A stretch of DNA of 64,000 nucleotides from CAZOZZ01 sp965247425 (GTDB lineage Bacteria > Acidobacteriota > Terriglobia > 20CM-2-55-15). The stretch lies in contig OZ252023.1 of assembly GCA_965247425.1 (NCBI GenBank), positions 5,394,001 through 5,458,000 of the forward strand. The letters are read 5' to 3'. A program made the translations under genes and the position numbers. Of this stretch, positions 53,358 through 62,418 are shown piece by piece; position 1 is the first letter of the stretch; each line of letters begins with the position of its first letter. The notes beneath the pieces were generated by a model. The model saw only the letters and a program-made list of their open reading frames with translations, was not told the DNA's origin and made no database searches.

Positions 53358-54679
53358 CCGAGTCTCATCGCACGTCGCCCATTCCGACATCCAGGCATCG
53401 CTCATTTGCCACCAGGAGACACGTCCTGGAGAATGGCCTTCGCGTGTTGCTCGTCGAGAACTCGACGATTCCGGCGGTCTCTCTGAACATTAACGTGCTG
53501 GCAGGGGCCAGAAACGAGCCCGAGAATCTTGCCGGCTCGGCCGTGATGGTCAGCCGTCTGCTCGACGAAGGGACGAAGTCACGATCGTCGCTCGACATTG
53601 CCGACGCGATCGAATCGGTCGGGGGCGCGATCGACTGCGATGGATCCCACGAGCGGGTCGCTGCCTTCCTGGGTGTCTTGAGCAAAGACATCGACCTCGG
53701 GCTTGATCTTGTTGGCGACATTGTCATGAACCCGAGCTTCGCCGAAGATGCCATCGAGAAAGAGCGGAAGCGAACCCTCGCGGAAATCCGAAGTGTCGTG
53801 GATCGCCCACAGGTCCTTGCCGGCTGGGAGTTCAACGAGTTGATTTATGGTACGCATCCACTGCACAGACCGTCTCATGGCTACCCGTCGACGATCGAAA
53901 AAATTGCGGCGGCCGATCTGAGACGTTTCCACCACGAACAGTTCGTGCCCAACAACGCCATTCTGTCTGCCGTCGGCGACTTCGATGCCGACGAAATGCT
54001 ATCGAGGGTCGAGACAACTTTCGGTGCATGGGAGCAGCGCGGGATCCGGTCTCCTGAAATAGCGCCCCCCATTCCCCAGCAGGAGATTCGCAAGAAATTT
54101 GTGAAAGTAGCGAGCGAGCAGGCGCACATTTTCTATGGTCACCTCGGTGTGGACCGACGGAACCCGGACTTCTACGCCCTGCAGGTCATGGACACTATCC
54201 TGGGCGGCGGTGCCGGGCTGACATCCCGGATTCCGCGAAAACTTCGTGACGAGCAGGGCCTGGCATACACGACCTTTGCCCGGATTACCAGTTCTGCCGG
54301 AATCGATCCTGGAAAATTTCTCGCCTACATCGGGACTTCTCCGCGAAACATGCACAAGGCCCTCGCCGGTTTCAAAGACGAGATCGACAGGATCATCGCC
54401 GAACCAGTCGATCCAATCGAGATCGAGGACGCCAAGGCCTACCTGACCGGCAGCTTTGTGTTTGCTTTCGAATCGAACTCCCAGATCACACGGTTTCTCA
54501 CCAACGCCGAAGTCTATGATCTCGGGTTCGACTATCTGGAAAAGTATCCGACCTACATTAACGCCTTGACGATCGACGACATTTCCAGGGTAGCGCGCCA
54601 ATATCTGAATACTGACCACTACACGCTTGTGATCGCCGGTCCGGAAGACCCGTTCGAGCATGGTGAAGAAGATGGGTAG
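53354..54679 (+). CDS. M16-family peptidase-like protein (non-catalytic subunit)
   Basis: The start is taken as the TTG at 53354 overlapping the upstream stop (TTGA); the open frame extends to 53192 but would lie wholly inside the previous gene. The protein of about 441 residues has the M16 fold (HVLENGLRVLLVENSTIPAVSLNINVLAGARNEPENLAG). At the zinc position it has SAVMVSRLLDEG instead of HxxEH, so it cannot bind zinc. GGGAGLTSRIPRKLRDEQGLAY fits the C-terminal domain. It forms the partner of the catalytic subunit upstream. Confidence 0.92.
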   Translation: MTESHRTSPIPTSRHRSFATRRHVLENGLRVLLVENSTIPAVSLNINVLAGARNEPENLAGSAVMVSRLLDEGTKSRSSLDIADAIESVGGAIDCDGSHERVAAFLGVLSKDIDLGLDLVGDIVMNPSFAEDAIEKERKRTLAEIRSVVDRPQVLAGWEFNELIYGTHPLHRPSHGYPSTIEKIAAADLRRFHHEQFVPNNAILSAVGDFDADEMLSRVETTFGAWEQRGIRSPEIAPPIPQQEIRKKFVKVASEQAHIFYGHLGVDRRNPDFYALQVMDTILGGGAGLTSRIPRKLRDEQGLAYTTFARITSSAGIDPGKFLAYIGTSPRNMHKALAGFKDEIDRIIAEPVDPIEIEDAKAYLTGSFVFAFESNSQITRFLTNAEVYDLGFDYLEKYPTYINALTIDDISRVARQYLNTDHYTLVIAGPEDPFEHGEEDG

Positions 54680-56102
54680 GTCTGTCGCTTTCGAGGAACT
54701 CACGCTTGACGTCAGCGATCTAGAAGCCTATCTGTCGGCGGCGCTTTCCCGGGGCGGTGACTATGCCGATCTGTACTTTGAACACCGGGTTACGCACAGG
54801 ATCATCCTCGAAGAAGAGATCATCAAAAGTGCGACAAAGGGCGTCGACATTGGAGTCGGGGTCCGCGTGGTTGTGGGGGAAAGGACCGGCTACGCGCATT
54901 CGGACGATCTGAGCCGCGAAAGCGTCTTGAAGGCCGCACGTACCGCCGCGTTCATAGCAGACTCATCGAGAGAGGGCGGCAGCCACAAATTGATTGGGCC
55001 CCTCGAGAGGAAGCATGACCTCTACCACATTCCGACGACGCCGGACCATGTCGAGCTTAACAGGAAGATCGCATTGCTCGAGCGGGCCGACGCTGCCGCC
55101 CGCGCCTACGATCGTCGGATCGTTCAGGTGAATTGCACCTGCCTGGACGAAACAAAACATGTTCTGGTGGCGACCTCGGAGGGCCAACTCTTTGGCGACC
55201 TGCAGCCGCTGGTTCGTTTCGACGTTCGATGCGTTGCCGCCGACGGCCGAAATCGCCAGTCCGGATTCGAAGGTGGCGGCGGCCGGCGGTCGATCGACAT
55301 CTTTGACGGCGATCTGAAGCCGGAAGAGCTGGCTCGAGAGGCGGCCCGGATGGCAATCCTGCAGTTGGATGCGGTCGAGGCCCCGGCCGGACCAATGGAA
55401 GTGGTTCTGGGACCCGGCTGGCCCGGGATCCTGCTGCATGAAGCCATTGGTCACGGCCTGGAAGCGGACTTCAACAGGAAGCAGGAATCCGCTTTTTCGG
55501 GGTTGATTGGAGAGCCCGTTGCATCGGAACTGTGCACGGTGGTCGACGATGGAACGCTTCCCTACCGGAGAGGATCGCTCAACATCGACGACGAGGGAAG
55601 CCCGACCGAAGCAACGGTGTTGATCGAAAATGGAATACTTCAGGGCTACCTGCACGATCAGCTCAGCTCCAAGCCTATGAAAATGGCCGCTACCGGCAAC
55701 GGGCGGCGTGAGGGATACGAGCACATTCCGCTTCCCCGGATGACCAACACGTTCATGATGTCAGGAGAATCGGATCCGGAAGACATCATCCGTTCCGTGA
55801 CAAGGGGATTGTATGCCGTCCATTTTTCTGGCGGCCAGGTCGACATAACAAGCGGGAAGTTCGTTTTCAGCACGAGCGAGGCCTATCTGATCGAAAACGG
55901 AAAGGTCACCGCGCCGGTCAAAGGCGCCACACTGATCGGGGACGGACCGACAGTGTTACGGCGAGTTTCGATGGTCGGCAACGATCTGCGTCTGGACCGG
56001 GGTGTTGGGATTTGCGGCAAGGATGGGCAGAACGTGCCGGTCGGGGTTGGCATCCCGACCATGAAGATACGAGAGATTACGGTGGGTGGCACCGGCACGT
56101 AA
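54660..56102 (+). CDS. tldD: TldD metalloprotease subunit
   Basis: The 480-residue protein (ATG at 54672 is an alternative start) contains the TldD hallmark HEAIGHGLEADFNRK, the HEXXXH-type zinc site, followed by VVDDGTLPYRRGSLNIDDEG. Its C-terminal sequence ISVGGTGT-like end (REITVGGTGT) is also typical. TldD works as a heterodimer with TldE/PmbA to degrade or process peptides, for example microcin B17 maturation and CcdA turnover in E. coli. It overlaps the M16 gene by 20 bases. Its partner gene downstream is broken. Confidence 0.95.
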   Translation: MVKKMGRSVAFEELTLDVSDLEAYLSAALSRGGDYADLYFEHRVTHRIILEEEIIKSATKGVDIGVGVRVVVGERTGYAHSDDLSRESVLKAARTAAFIADSSREGGSHKLIGPLERKHDLYHIPTTPDHVELNRKIALLERADAAARAYDRRIVQVNCTCLDETKHVLVATSEGQLFGDLQPLVRFDVRCVAADGRNRQSGFEGGGGRRSIDIFDGDLKPEELAREAARMAILQLDAVEAPAGPMEVVLGPGWPGILLHEAIGHGLEADFNRKQESAFSGLIGEPVASELCTVVDDGTLPYRRGSLNIDDEGSPTEATVLIENGILQGYLHDQLSSKPMKMAATGNGRREGYEHIPLPRMTNTFMMSGESDPEDIIRSVTRGLYAVHFSGGQVDITSGKFVFSTSEAYLIENGKVTAPVKGATLIGDGPTVLRRVSMVGNDLRLDRGVGICGKDGQNVPVGVGIPTMKIREITVGGTGT

Positions 56103-56145
56103 GCCCGTCCTGAAACCGCGCACCTGCCTCAGCTTTGAACGAACC

Positions 56146-57022
56146 ATGGACCAACTCAAAGATTCAGCCGAGCGAGCCATTCGCGTTGCGATGGAAAAGG
56201 GATCCACGACGGCCGACGTCATGATTCGCGAGGAGAGCACTTTCTCGTTGTCGGTCCGAAAGGGCAACCTCGAAACCCTCAAAGAAGCCTTGTCCCGGGC
56301 GCTGTCGTTGCGCGTGTTCGTCGGCAACAGGACCGCGACTTCTCACACGTCCGATCTTTCCGAGTCCACGATGGAACGGATAGTCGAGCAGACCGTGGAA
56401 ATGGCGCGCCTGACATCCGAAGACGAGCACGCCGGTCTTCCGGAGCCGGAGGTGTTCACGGATCGATTTCTCGGATCTCGATCTCTTCGATGAAGAGTGG
56501 GAGTCGCTCGACACGCCTGCTCGCATCGAAATGGCCCGTGTGTCGGAAACAGTAGCGCTCGAGGTCGATCCGCTGTTGACCAATTCGGGTGGCGCCTTCT
56601 TTGACTACACTCGCGCCCGAACCGTTATAGCCAACTCGGAGGGTTTCGCGGGTGGGTACCGGTCCACCTCAGCGGCCTTTGGAGTTGCCCCGATCGCCGA
56701 GTCCGACCAGGGACGTTATCGTGATCACTGGATGTCGGTCAGCCGCCACCGAAAAGATCTTGAAGATCCGGAGACGGTGGGCCGGAAGGCCGCGGAGCGA
56801 ACCCTGCGCCGGGTGGGCGCACGGAAACCCGCAACCTGTGAGGTCCCCGTGGTGTTCGATCCCTGGACTGCGAGGAGCCTGATCGGCCAGGTGTTCCGTG
56901 CCGTTTCGGGCGACTCCATTTACCGCCAGGCCTCTTTCCTGGTCGACCGCCTCGGCGAGGTCATCGCGGCGCCCGATGTGTGTATTGTCGATGATGCATT
57001 GATGCCACGCGGCCTGGGGTCT
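56146..57022 (+). pseudogene. pmbA: pmbA/tldE, 5' part, frameshifted and interrupted by IS21
   Basis: The start ATG at 56146 gives MDQLKDSAERAIRVAMEKG, and the TldE N-terminal domain follows up to GLPEPEVFTDRF. One extra base near 56473 then shifts the frame; in the new frame DLDLFDEEWESLDTPARIEMA continues the family sequence. At 57022 the IS21 element begins after GLGS. The segment EVPVVFDPWTARSLIGQVFRAVSGDSIYRQASFL is typical TldE. The gene is inactive as written; the frameshift may be an error, but the IS disruption is clear. Confidence 0.92.
57017..57022. repeat. Left target-site duplication of IS21 copy 3
   Basis: GGGTCT is repeated at 59773-59778 on the other side of the element. Removing the element plus one copy rejoins GLGS to VPFDDEG in frame. 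Confidence 0.85.
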
Positions 57023-57318
57023 TGGGTTTGTCCACCCGGTCTGGCCCACTTTTGATCGTCTGATTTGGCCCACCCCCTCCTGTTAATAATTCCGAGTAGT
57101 GATAATTACCGTCGGGCCTGTGTTGTAGATGTGGGAAAGCCGAGCGCCCTTGGCGAGGCTTTTCCAAGCGCTGTGGGAATCCTGGTTTTTAGGATTTCCA
57201 CAGCGCGTCATCTTCCACAGGCCTCCGTTTCTTTCTTTTTGGTTCTTTTTCTTTCTTTCGGGAAAAAACTCCGTTTCCAGGATCGCCCAGGATCGACGAC
57301 CGCGCGGCGATCCGACCC

Positions 57319-58131
57319 TCAGGACGTGGTTTGTTTCGCGGGTTTCTCCTTTCCAGGCGGATGCCGTGGTTTCTGTCGTTTCTCCAACGTGCGCCGAAAC
57401 CGGAAGGATTCGGTTCCGGTCTCGATGATGTGAGCGCGATCGGTTATCCGGTCCAGCAACGCCTTGCACAGCCGAACATTGGGAAACACCTGGGTCCATT
57501 CCGAGAACGGCAGATTCGTTGTCAAGATCACCGTCGCCCGCTCGGCTCGATCCGAGATGACTTGAAAGAGGAGTTCGGCGCCGAGGTCTGCCATCGGGAC
57601 ATAGCCGACTTCGTCGATGGCAATCAACTCGTATCGGAACCATCGGGCCAGAACCCGGCGGAACTGGTCGTTGTGTTGGGCCTCGACCAACTCGTTGATC
57701 AAGCCGGCGGCCGTCGTAAAGCGAACCCGCTTCTTCTGCCGACAAGCGGCCACGCACAGTCCTGTGGCCAGGTGCGTCTTGCCCGTTCCACACTCCCCGA
57801 TCAGGACGACAGGTTCGGCGTGTTCTAAATAGCCACCGTCTGCGAGTCCACGGATCCGGTTGGCTGGAACCTTCGACCGCGAGAAGTCAAAGTCCTCGAG
57901 TGTCTTCATTCGAGGGAAACGTGCGGCTTGAATCCGCCGGGCCACGGTGTTCCGTTCGCGTTCTTCAACTTCCATCGCCAGCAAGGCTTCCAGATACCGT
58001 GTGTAGGTGTGCTCTTCCCGCTGGGCCTGCTCGGCCATGGCCGCAAACTGCGTTCCGATCGTGGGCGTCCGGAGAGCTTTACAGTACTGCTGAATCGCCG
58101 CCTGTTCGACCCCGCCGGCTGTGGCGGACAC
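57319..58131 (-). CDS. istB: IS21-family AAA+ helper ATPase IstB (copy 3)
   Basis: The 270-residue protein is the same as the copy at 16971-17783, with intact Walker A and B. The GTG start overlaps the istA stop by one base. Confidence 0.95.
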   Translation of the reverse strand: MSATAGGVEQAAIQQYCKALRTPTIGTQFAAMAEQAQREEHTYTRYLEALLAMEVEERERNTVARRIQAARFPRMKTLEDFDFSRSKVPANRIRGLADGGYLEHAEPVVLIGECGTGKTHLATGLCVAACRQKKRVRFTTAAGLINELVEAQHNDQFRRVLARWFRYELIAIDEVGYVPMADLGAELLFQVISDRAERATVILTTNLPFSEWTQVFPNVRLCKALLDRITDRAHIIETGTESFRFRRTLEKRQKPRHPPGKEKPAKQTTS

Positions 58132-59663
58132 TAGACCACCTCCGCAGTGAGCAGTGCATCGTAAGTATTCACCTCCGGCAGGGGCCGCTCATAAGCGCGT
58201 AGTGCGGCCACTTCCAGTCGCGGCGCCGCCGGCCGGTCGAATCGGGCCTCGGTCATCAGGTAGCGCGCCGCGGCGGCATCGGAGCATCCCAGGCGCAGGG
58301 CTTGTTGGAATGCGGAATCCAGCTCGCTATAGCCATGTTCCCGGCCCAGTAGGAGCAACTCCACCATTGCGCGGGTCCCATTCTGTTTTCCGTTGCGATC
58401 GATCAACGTCTGCCAGAACTCGTCATAGCTTTTCGGCCATCGGCCCTGTTGCCGCCATTGCTCCAGAGGCTTGCTCCCGGCCAGCGCGCCCGGCTTCCGC
58501 TCCAACACCTCCAGATAATGTTCCAGATTGAAGAAGTGCTGGCCGTTTCCATATCCTCGCTCATGCCGCGCCACGCATCCGCCATCGTGCCAGACCTCCA
58601 CGTAGGCCGGAAAAACGCTCGCCCGCACCACAGTCCCGGCCTTGACGGGGGCGGAGTAGAAGTTGTTACGCACCCGTACACATCCCTTACCATCGACTCG
58701 TGGAAAGCTGTCCTCGGCCAGAGGGAACCCTTCGGTCGATAACGCGAGCAGATGGGGCTGTTCGATCTGCATCCCTTCACCCACCGTCTGGACCCGATCG
58801 CCGATCTTGCGCCGTTCATCGGCACGGCAACCGGCCAGCAGCTGCGCATTCAGATCCGCCAGGTCCTTCGCCTTCGGCACCGGTACCAGGTGATTGCGCC
58901 GGAAGTATCCGGCTTCGCCTTCCACACCGCCTTTCTCGTGGCCCTCGCCGGGTGTGCAGAACTCGGCTTGAAACTTCCAATGCGACCGAAACGCGATGAA
59001 CCGTTCGGTCTCTACACGCCGGTATCCCCGCAGAATCTTCTTCACCGCGCTGGTCAGGTTGTCATAACGCAGCACCCCGAAGACCCCCGCAAAATAGCGG
59101 AAACCCAACTCATGAGCCTCCAGGAATGCCTGTTGTGTCGCCCGAGGATAAGCTCGATGGAATGCGCCACCACTGCCCATGCTCCGCATACAGAAAACCT
59201 GGAGCTTCTGCCGTTCGCCATCCAACTCCGCGACGGCTTCGTACCAGTCGATCTGTGCTTCCTGACCCCAGGCGTAGCTTTGCGGCACGAACGTCTCCTG
59301 TCGGATGAAACCCATCTCCCGCTTCCGCCGCCCGACATACCGGCGAACCGTCGATTCCCCAATCGGATGTTTCGGAAATTCCATCCGGATCCGTTCGTAG
59401 ATCCGGTGACTGGTGTGCCGCTGCTTCCGCGGGGCCTGCCTGTCCGCCTCCAACACCCCGTTGATAAATTCCATAACCGGCTCCAGCCTCGGCCTCTTCC
59501 GCTCCGGGCTCTTCCTCGCCGGCGGCACGGCGTTTCCCAGCGCTTGACGCACCATCCGCCGATGCACCCCCAGCCGCCGGGCCACACCCTGGATCGTTCC
59601 CACACCAAACTCGTGCTCTCGCCGAATCTCTTCAAATAATTCCACCTTCGATCTCCTTGACAC
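58131..59663 (-). CDS. istA: IS21-family transposase IstA (copy 3)
   Basis: The 510-residue transposase is identical in protein sequence to copies 1 and 2. It is the promoter-proximal gene of the element; the istA-side inverted repeat ends at 59772. Confidence 0.95.
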   Translation of the reverse strand: MSRRSKVELFEEIRREHEFGVGTIQGVARRLGVHRRMVRQALGNAVPPARKSPERKRPRLEPVMEFINGVLEADRQAPRKQRHTSHRIYERIRMEFPKHPIGESTVRRYVGRRKREMGFIRQETFVPQSYAWGQEAQIDWYEAVAELDGERQKLQVFCMRSMGSGGAFHRAYPRATQQAFLEAHELGFRYFAGVFGVLRYDNLTSAVKKILRGYRRVETERFIAFRSHWKFQAEFCTPGEGHEKGGVEGEAGYFRRNHLVPVPKAKDLADLNAQLLAGCRADERRKIGDRVQTVGEGMQIEQPHLLALSTEGFPLAEDSFPRVDGKGCVRVRNNFYSAPVKAGTVVRASVFPAYVEVWHDGGCVARHERGYGNGQHFFNLEHYLEVLERKPGALAGSKPLEQWRQQGRWPKSYDEFWQTLIDRNGKQNGTRAMVELLLLGREHGYSELDSAFQQALRLGCSDAAAARYLMTEARFDRPAAPRLEVAALRAYERPLPEVNTYDALLTAEVV

Positions 59664-59772
59664 CGGGTCCCTCCATTCCGACTCTTTGTTCGGAACAGCC
59701 TCTCCGGTTCAGTCGTCAGGGGTGGGCCAAATCAAACGATCAAAAGTGGGCCAATTTAGAGTAGCGAAATCA

Positions 59773-60249
59773 GGGTCTGTCCCTTTTGACGACGAAGGCG
59801 TCCCGGGGCACAAACTGCCGATCGTGGAGGCTGGAGTTCTCAAGAATTACCTGCACACGTCCTACACCGCAAGGAAGCTCGGGGGCGTACCCACGGGCAA
59901 CGGAACGCGTGCGCTATCGGGTGTGATCACGGCCGGCCCGAACAACTTTTATCTTCAGCCCGGACCCTACACGCCTGAAGAAATAATCGAATCCGTCGAG
60001 TCCGGCCTCTACGTCGTGGAACTGATAGGAGCGGGTGTCAATCCGGTCACCGGCGATTACTCCCGCGGCGCCGTCGGAATGTGGATCCAGAACGGATGTT
60101 TGGCGTATCCTGTGCATGAGGTCACGATTGCCGGCAACCTCGACGGGATGCTCAAGGACATCCAGATGATCGGCAACGATCTGACCTTCCTCGGAAGTGT
60201 GGCCTCGCCCACCCTCAAGCTGGGCAACATGGTCGTCAGCGGAGAGTGA
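59773..60249 (+). pseudogene. pmbA: pmbA/tldE, 3' part after the IS21 insertion
   Basis: From the target duplication onward the frame gives VPFDDEGVPGHKLPIVEAGVLKNYLHTSYTARKLGG, NPVTGDYSRGAVGMWIQNG and YPVHEVTIAGNL, ending MVVSGE. This is the complete C-terminal domain of TldE/PmbA. It continues the protein that breaks off at 57022. An open frame beginning in the IS terminus (59686) could in principle express it, but it would lack the N-terminal half. Confidence 0.93.
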
Positions 60250-60250
60250 A

Positions 60251-60691
60251 ATGACTCGGACGCCCTTCATCATCGGAACAACAATTGCTATCGCCCTCGG
60301 CCTGATCGGTTTCTGGGCCGCCGTGTCCCAGCGAGCTCCGTCGAACGCCGAGCCACTGGTTCACGTCGACGACCTGGATGAGATCGCAGCAACCGTGGTC
60401 ATGCCCCGCCTCGGAATTCTCACCAGCCGGAATTACGTGGGCCACACCATTCGCGTCATCGAAGGCTCCCTGGAAAATCTTGGAACCGAACCGATTCGAT
60501 CCATCGACCTCAAGCTGGTTTTCAATTCATATGAAGGCGAATCGGTTCTGGAAGCCGAGGAGCAGGGCCTGACCCCCGGCCGTCCGCTCCCCCCGGGCGA
60601 AACCGCACGCTTCAGCCTCCGCTTCGAAAACATCCCGACAGGCTGGAATTACCGAGTCCCCGAAGTAGAAATAATCAGAATAGGATATTAG
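60251..60691 (+). CDS. Small membrane-anchored protein, possible FxLYD/DUF2393-like
   Basis: The 146-residue protein has an N-terminal membrane anchor (FIIGTTIAIALGLIGFWAAVS). A single beta-sandwich-like domain follows (YVGHTIRVIEGSLENLGTEPIRSIDLKLVFNSYEG and LPPGETARFSLRFENIPTGWNYRVPEVEI). The pattern resembles FxLYD-type or DUF2393-like extracytoplasmic domains. It starts one base after the pmbA stop, so it was cotranscribed with tldD and pmbA; the IS element upstream is likely to be polar on it. Confidence 0.65.
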   Translation: MTRTPFIIGTTIAIALGLIGFWAAVSQRAPSNAEPLVHVDDLDEIAATVVMPRLGILTSRNYVGHTIRVIEGSLENLGTEPIRSIDLKLVFNSYEGESVLEAEEQGLTPGRPLPPGETARFSLRFENIPTGWNYRVPEVEIIRIGY

Positions 60692-60867
60692 GAACTGGCC
60701 AGTGGTCAGTGGCCAGTTGTACCCGTAACGCGTGTCGGGGTGGCCGTCTCTGGCCACCCGCCGAACAAGCGACCCTGTGCCCAGGACCTCCGCAACGCCC
60801 TGCTAACCAAACCCCCATCCCGATCCCCGCGGCGCAGCCGCCAACTGACCACTGACCAATTCCCAAA
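60692..60867. repeat. Gene-end spacer with CTGACCA/TGGTCAG repeats
   Basis: GGCCAGTGGTCAGTGGCCAGTTG (60696-60718 region) and ACTGACCACTGACCA (60843-60857 region) are inverted copies of the ACTGACC repeat and could pair across the spacer. No gene is visible between them. Confidence 0.55.
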
Positions 60868-61617
60868 CTACCTTCCGTGCGACAAACGATCGATCAGGTA
60901 AGGTGGCAAGTTCTCCGCCTGCATCTTCTTTTGAGTCACGCCGATCGGATACTCTGCTCGATAGAACTCGAGCCTGGATCGATCGGTATCCCAGATGGCA
61001 AACCCAGCTCGCGCATCTCCGTCCCGCGGCTGGCCGACCGAACCGGGGTTGATCAGGTATTGCTTTTCAGGTTTGAGAGGCAGGATCGCGCTCGTTGGGT
61101 CGGCCTCCTCGACAGTTTCAACGGCCACGTTACCGGTTTCGTCGCAGGAAAAGGCGATCTGGAAATGACTGTGTCCGAAGAACGTCAGGTGTGACTCCGA
61201 CAGGATGAAGTTTTCCCTGGCATGGGACTCTCCCATGATGTAGTCGTCTTCGTCCGTGATCGCGCCGTGCACCATCTGTGCGCCAGCGCCGACCTCAAGG
61301 GGACCGAGCGGTAGCGCTAGAAGGTATTCGTTCGTGGCAGGAGTCAGAGCGGCGCGGGTCCAGAGGGCAGCCGCCTTGGCGTAAGGGTTGAAATCGGTGG
61401 GCTCGTCCTGGCCGCAAGCGACCCGATCGTGGTTGCCCCGGATCGTCACAGCCTCCAGCTTCCGAATTCGGTCGACGGCGTCGTTCGGGTCCGGACCGTA
61501 GCCCACGATGTCCCCGCAGCATAGCACCGAATCGAAGCCTGCTTTTTCCGCTCGCGCCAGGCAAACATCCATTGCCTCGACGTTTGAATGGATGTCGCTC
61601 ACCAGCAGATGTCGCAT
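60868..61617 (-). CDS. Calcineurin-like metallophosphoesterase
   Basis: The 249-residue protein contains all dinuclear metal motifs: SDIHSNVEAM, GDIVGYGPDP, GNHDRVACG and FGHSHFQIAF. NPGSVGQPRDGDARAGFAIWD is typical of the YfcE/PrpE-like branch of small phosphodiesterases and phosphatases acting on nucleotides or phosphoproteins. The substrate is not predictable. It is cytoplasmic and divergent from the CPBP protease gene. Confidence 0.92.
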   Translation of the reverse strand: MRHLLVSDIHSNVEAMDVCLARAEKAGFDSVLCCGDIVGYGPDPNDAVDRIRKLEAVTIRGNHDRVACGQDEPTDFNPYAKAAALWTRAALTPATNEYLLALPLGPLEVGAGAQMVHGAITDEDDYIMGESHARENFILSESHLTFFGHSHFQIAFSCDETGNVAVETVEEADPTSAILPLKPEKQYLINPGSVGQPRDGDARAGFAIWDTDRSRLEFYRAEYPIGVTQKKMQAENLPPYLIDRLSHGR

Positions 61618-61688
61618 CGCCCTAGAGCCCTCCTCAACCTCAACAGCGCCGGGTTCAGGGGGTCAACCGTTGTCCGTTTCTTTGGTGT

Positions 61689-62390
61689 ATGATGGTCGCG
61701 ATGAGCCCCAGAATAGCTTTGAGTCTCTGCACCGTTCTGGCGATTTTGGCCGCCATCGCAGCAGTCTTGTCGGAACTCAACCATGAAAGTGGGTCTGCCT
61801 CTCTTGCTTGGACTATGCTATCACGCTTCGTTGTGGTCATGGCTTTCGGGACCTTCGGAATGTACTCGGCTCGCGAGAGCGATATCAGGGGCTCGATTCT
61901 CGCGACTTCAAAAGACATCCCGTCGGCACTTCGGGACTTGATCAACTTCGGACTCTTGCCGGGATTGGTCCTCGGTCTGATCAACTACCTGTTTTTTTTC
62001 ACCTATCGATATAGTCCCTTCGTCGCGCCGCGAATCCGAGACATGGAGAGTGTCTACGACTCGTTCATCATTTCCCTGGATTCTGCGTTTTCCGAGGAAG
62101 TGATCTACCGCCTCTTCATCCTGTCCTGCCTGCTGTATGTGTTCCAACAGCTCTACAAGAAGATCAAGCCCGCGTGGCCGCTTCTGGTGTCGGTGTTGCC
62201 GAAGGCCATGGCACTGGTGCTTTCCTCAATGTTGTTCGCCCTGGCCCACAACATCTACGGGTTTACCGCGGCTTTGCTCGGCGGATTGCTGCTGGGGGCC
62301 ATCTATTTGAAGAGCGGCATCGAGAGCGCAATTGCCGCACACTTTGGTGCCAACTTCCTGTTCTTCAGCGCGTCTTATCTTTTCAGATAG
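61689..62390 (+). CDS. CPBP-family intramembrane glutamic protease
   Basis: The protein of about 233 residues (start at 61689, 61692 or 61701) is hydrophobic throughout. It has the three CPBP motifs: EEVIYRLFI (catalytic Glu pair and Arg), FALAHN and AAHFGANFL. Members are Rce1-like proteases or membrane scaffolds, some linked to bacteriocin immunity. It is followed 28 bases later by the AAA ATPase gene with a GGAGGAAG ribosome-binding site, and both may be in one operon. Confidence 0.88.
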   Translation: MMVAMSPRIALSLCTVLAILAAIAAVLSELNHESGSASLAWTMLSRFVVVMAFGTFGMYSARESDIRGSILATSKDIPSALRDLINFGLLPGLVLGLINYLFFFTYRYSPFVAPRIRDMESVYDSFIISLDSAFSEEVIYRLFILSCLLYVFQQLYKKIKPAWPLLVSVLPKAMALVLSSMLFALAHNIYGFTAALLGGLLLGAIYLKSGIESAIAAHFGANFLFFSASYLFR

Positions 62391-62418
62391 ACGGTGACTT
62401 CCTGGAGGAAGCAACCGC

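Larger units (their letters stand above)
57023..59772 (-). mobile_element. IS21-family element, complete copy 3 (2750 bp) in pmbA
   Basis: This is the same element as at 15330-18079, in opposite orientation, with TG...CA tips and the internal paired GGCCCAC terminal repeats. It is flanked by a 6-bp direct repeat GGGTCT, which proves transposition into pmbA. It contains intact istB and istA and the non-coding hairpin tail next to istB. The intact target duplication and identical proteins indicate a recent insertion. Confidence 0.95.
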
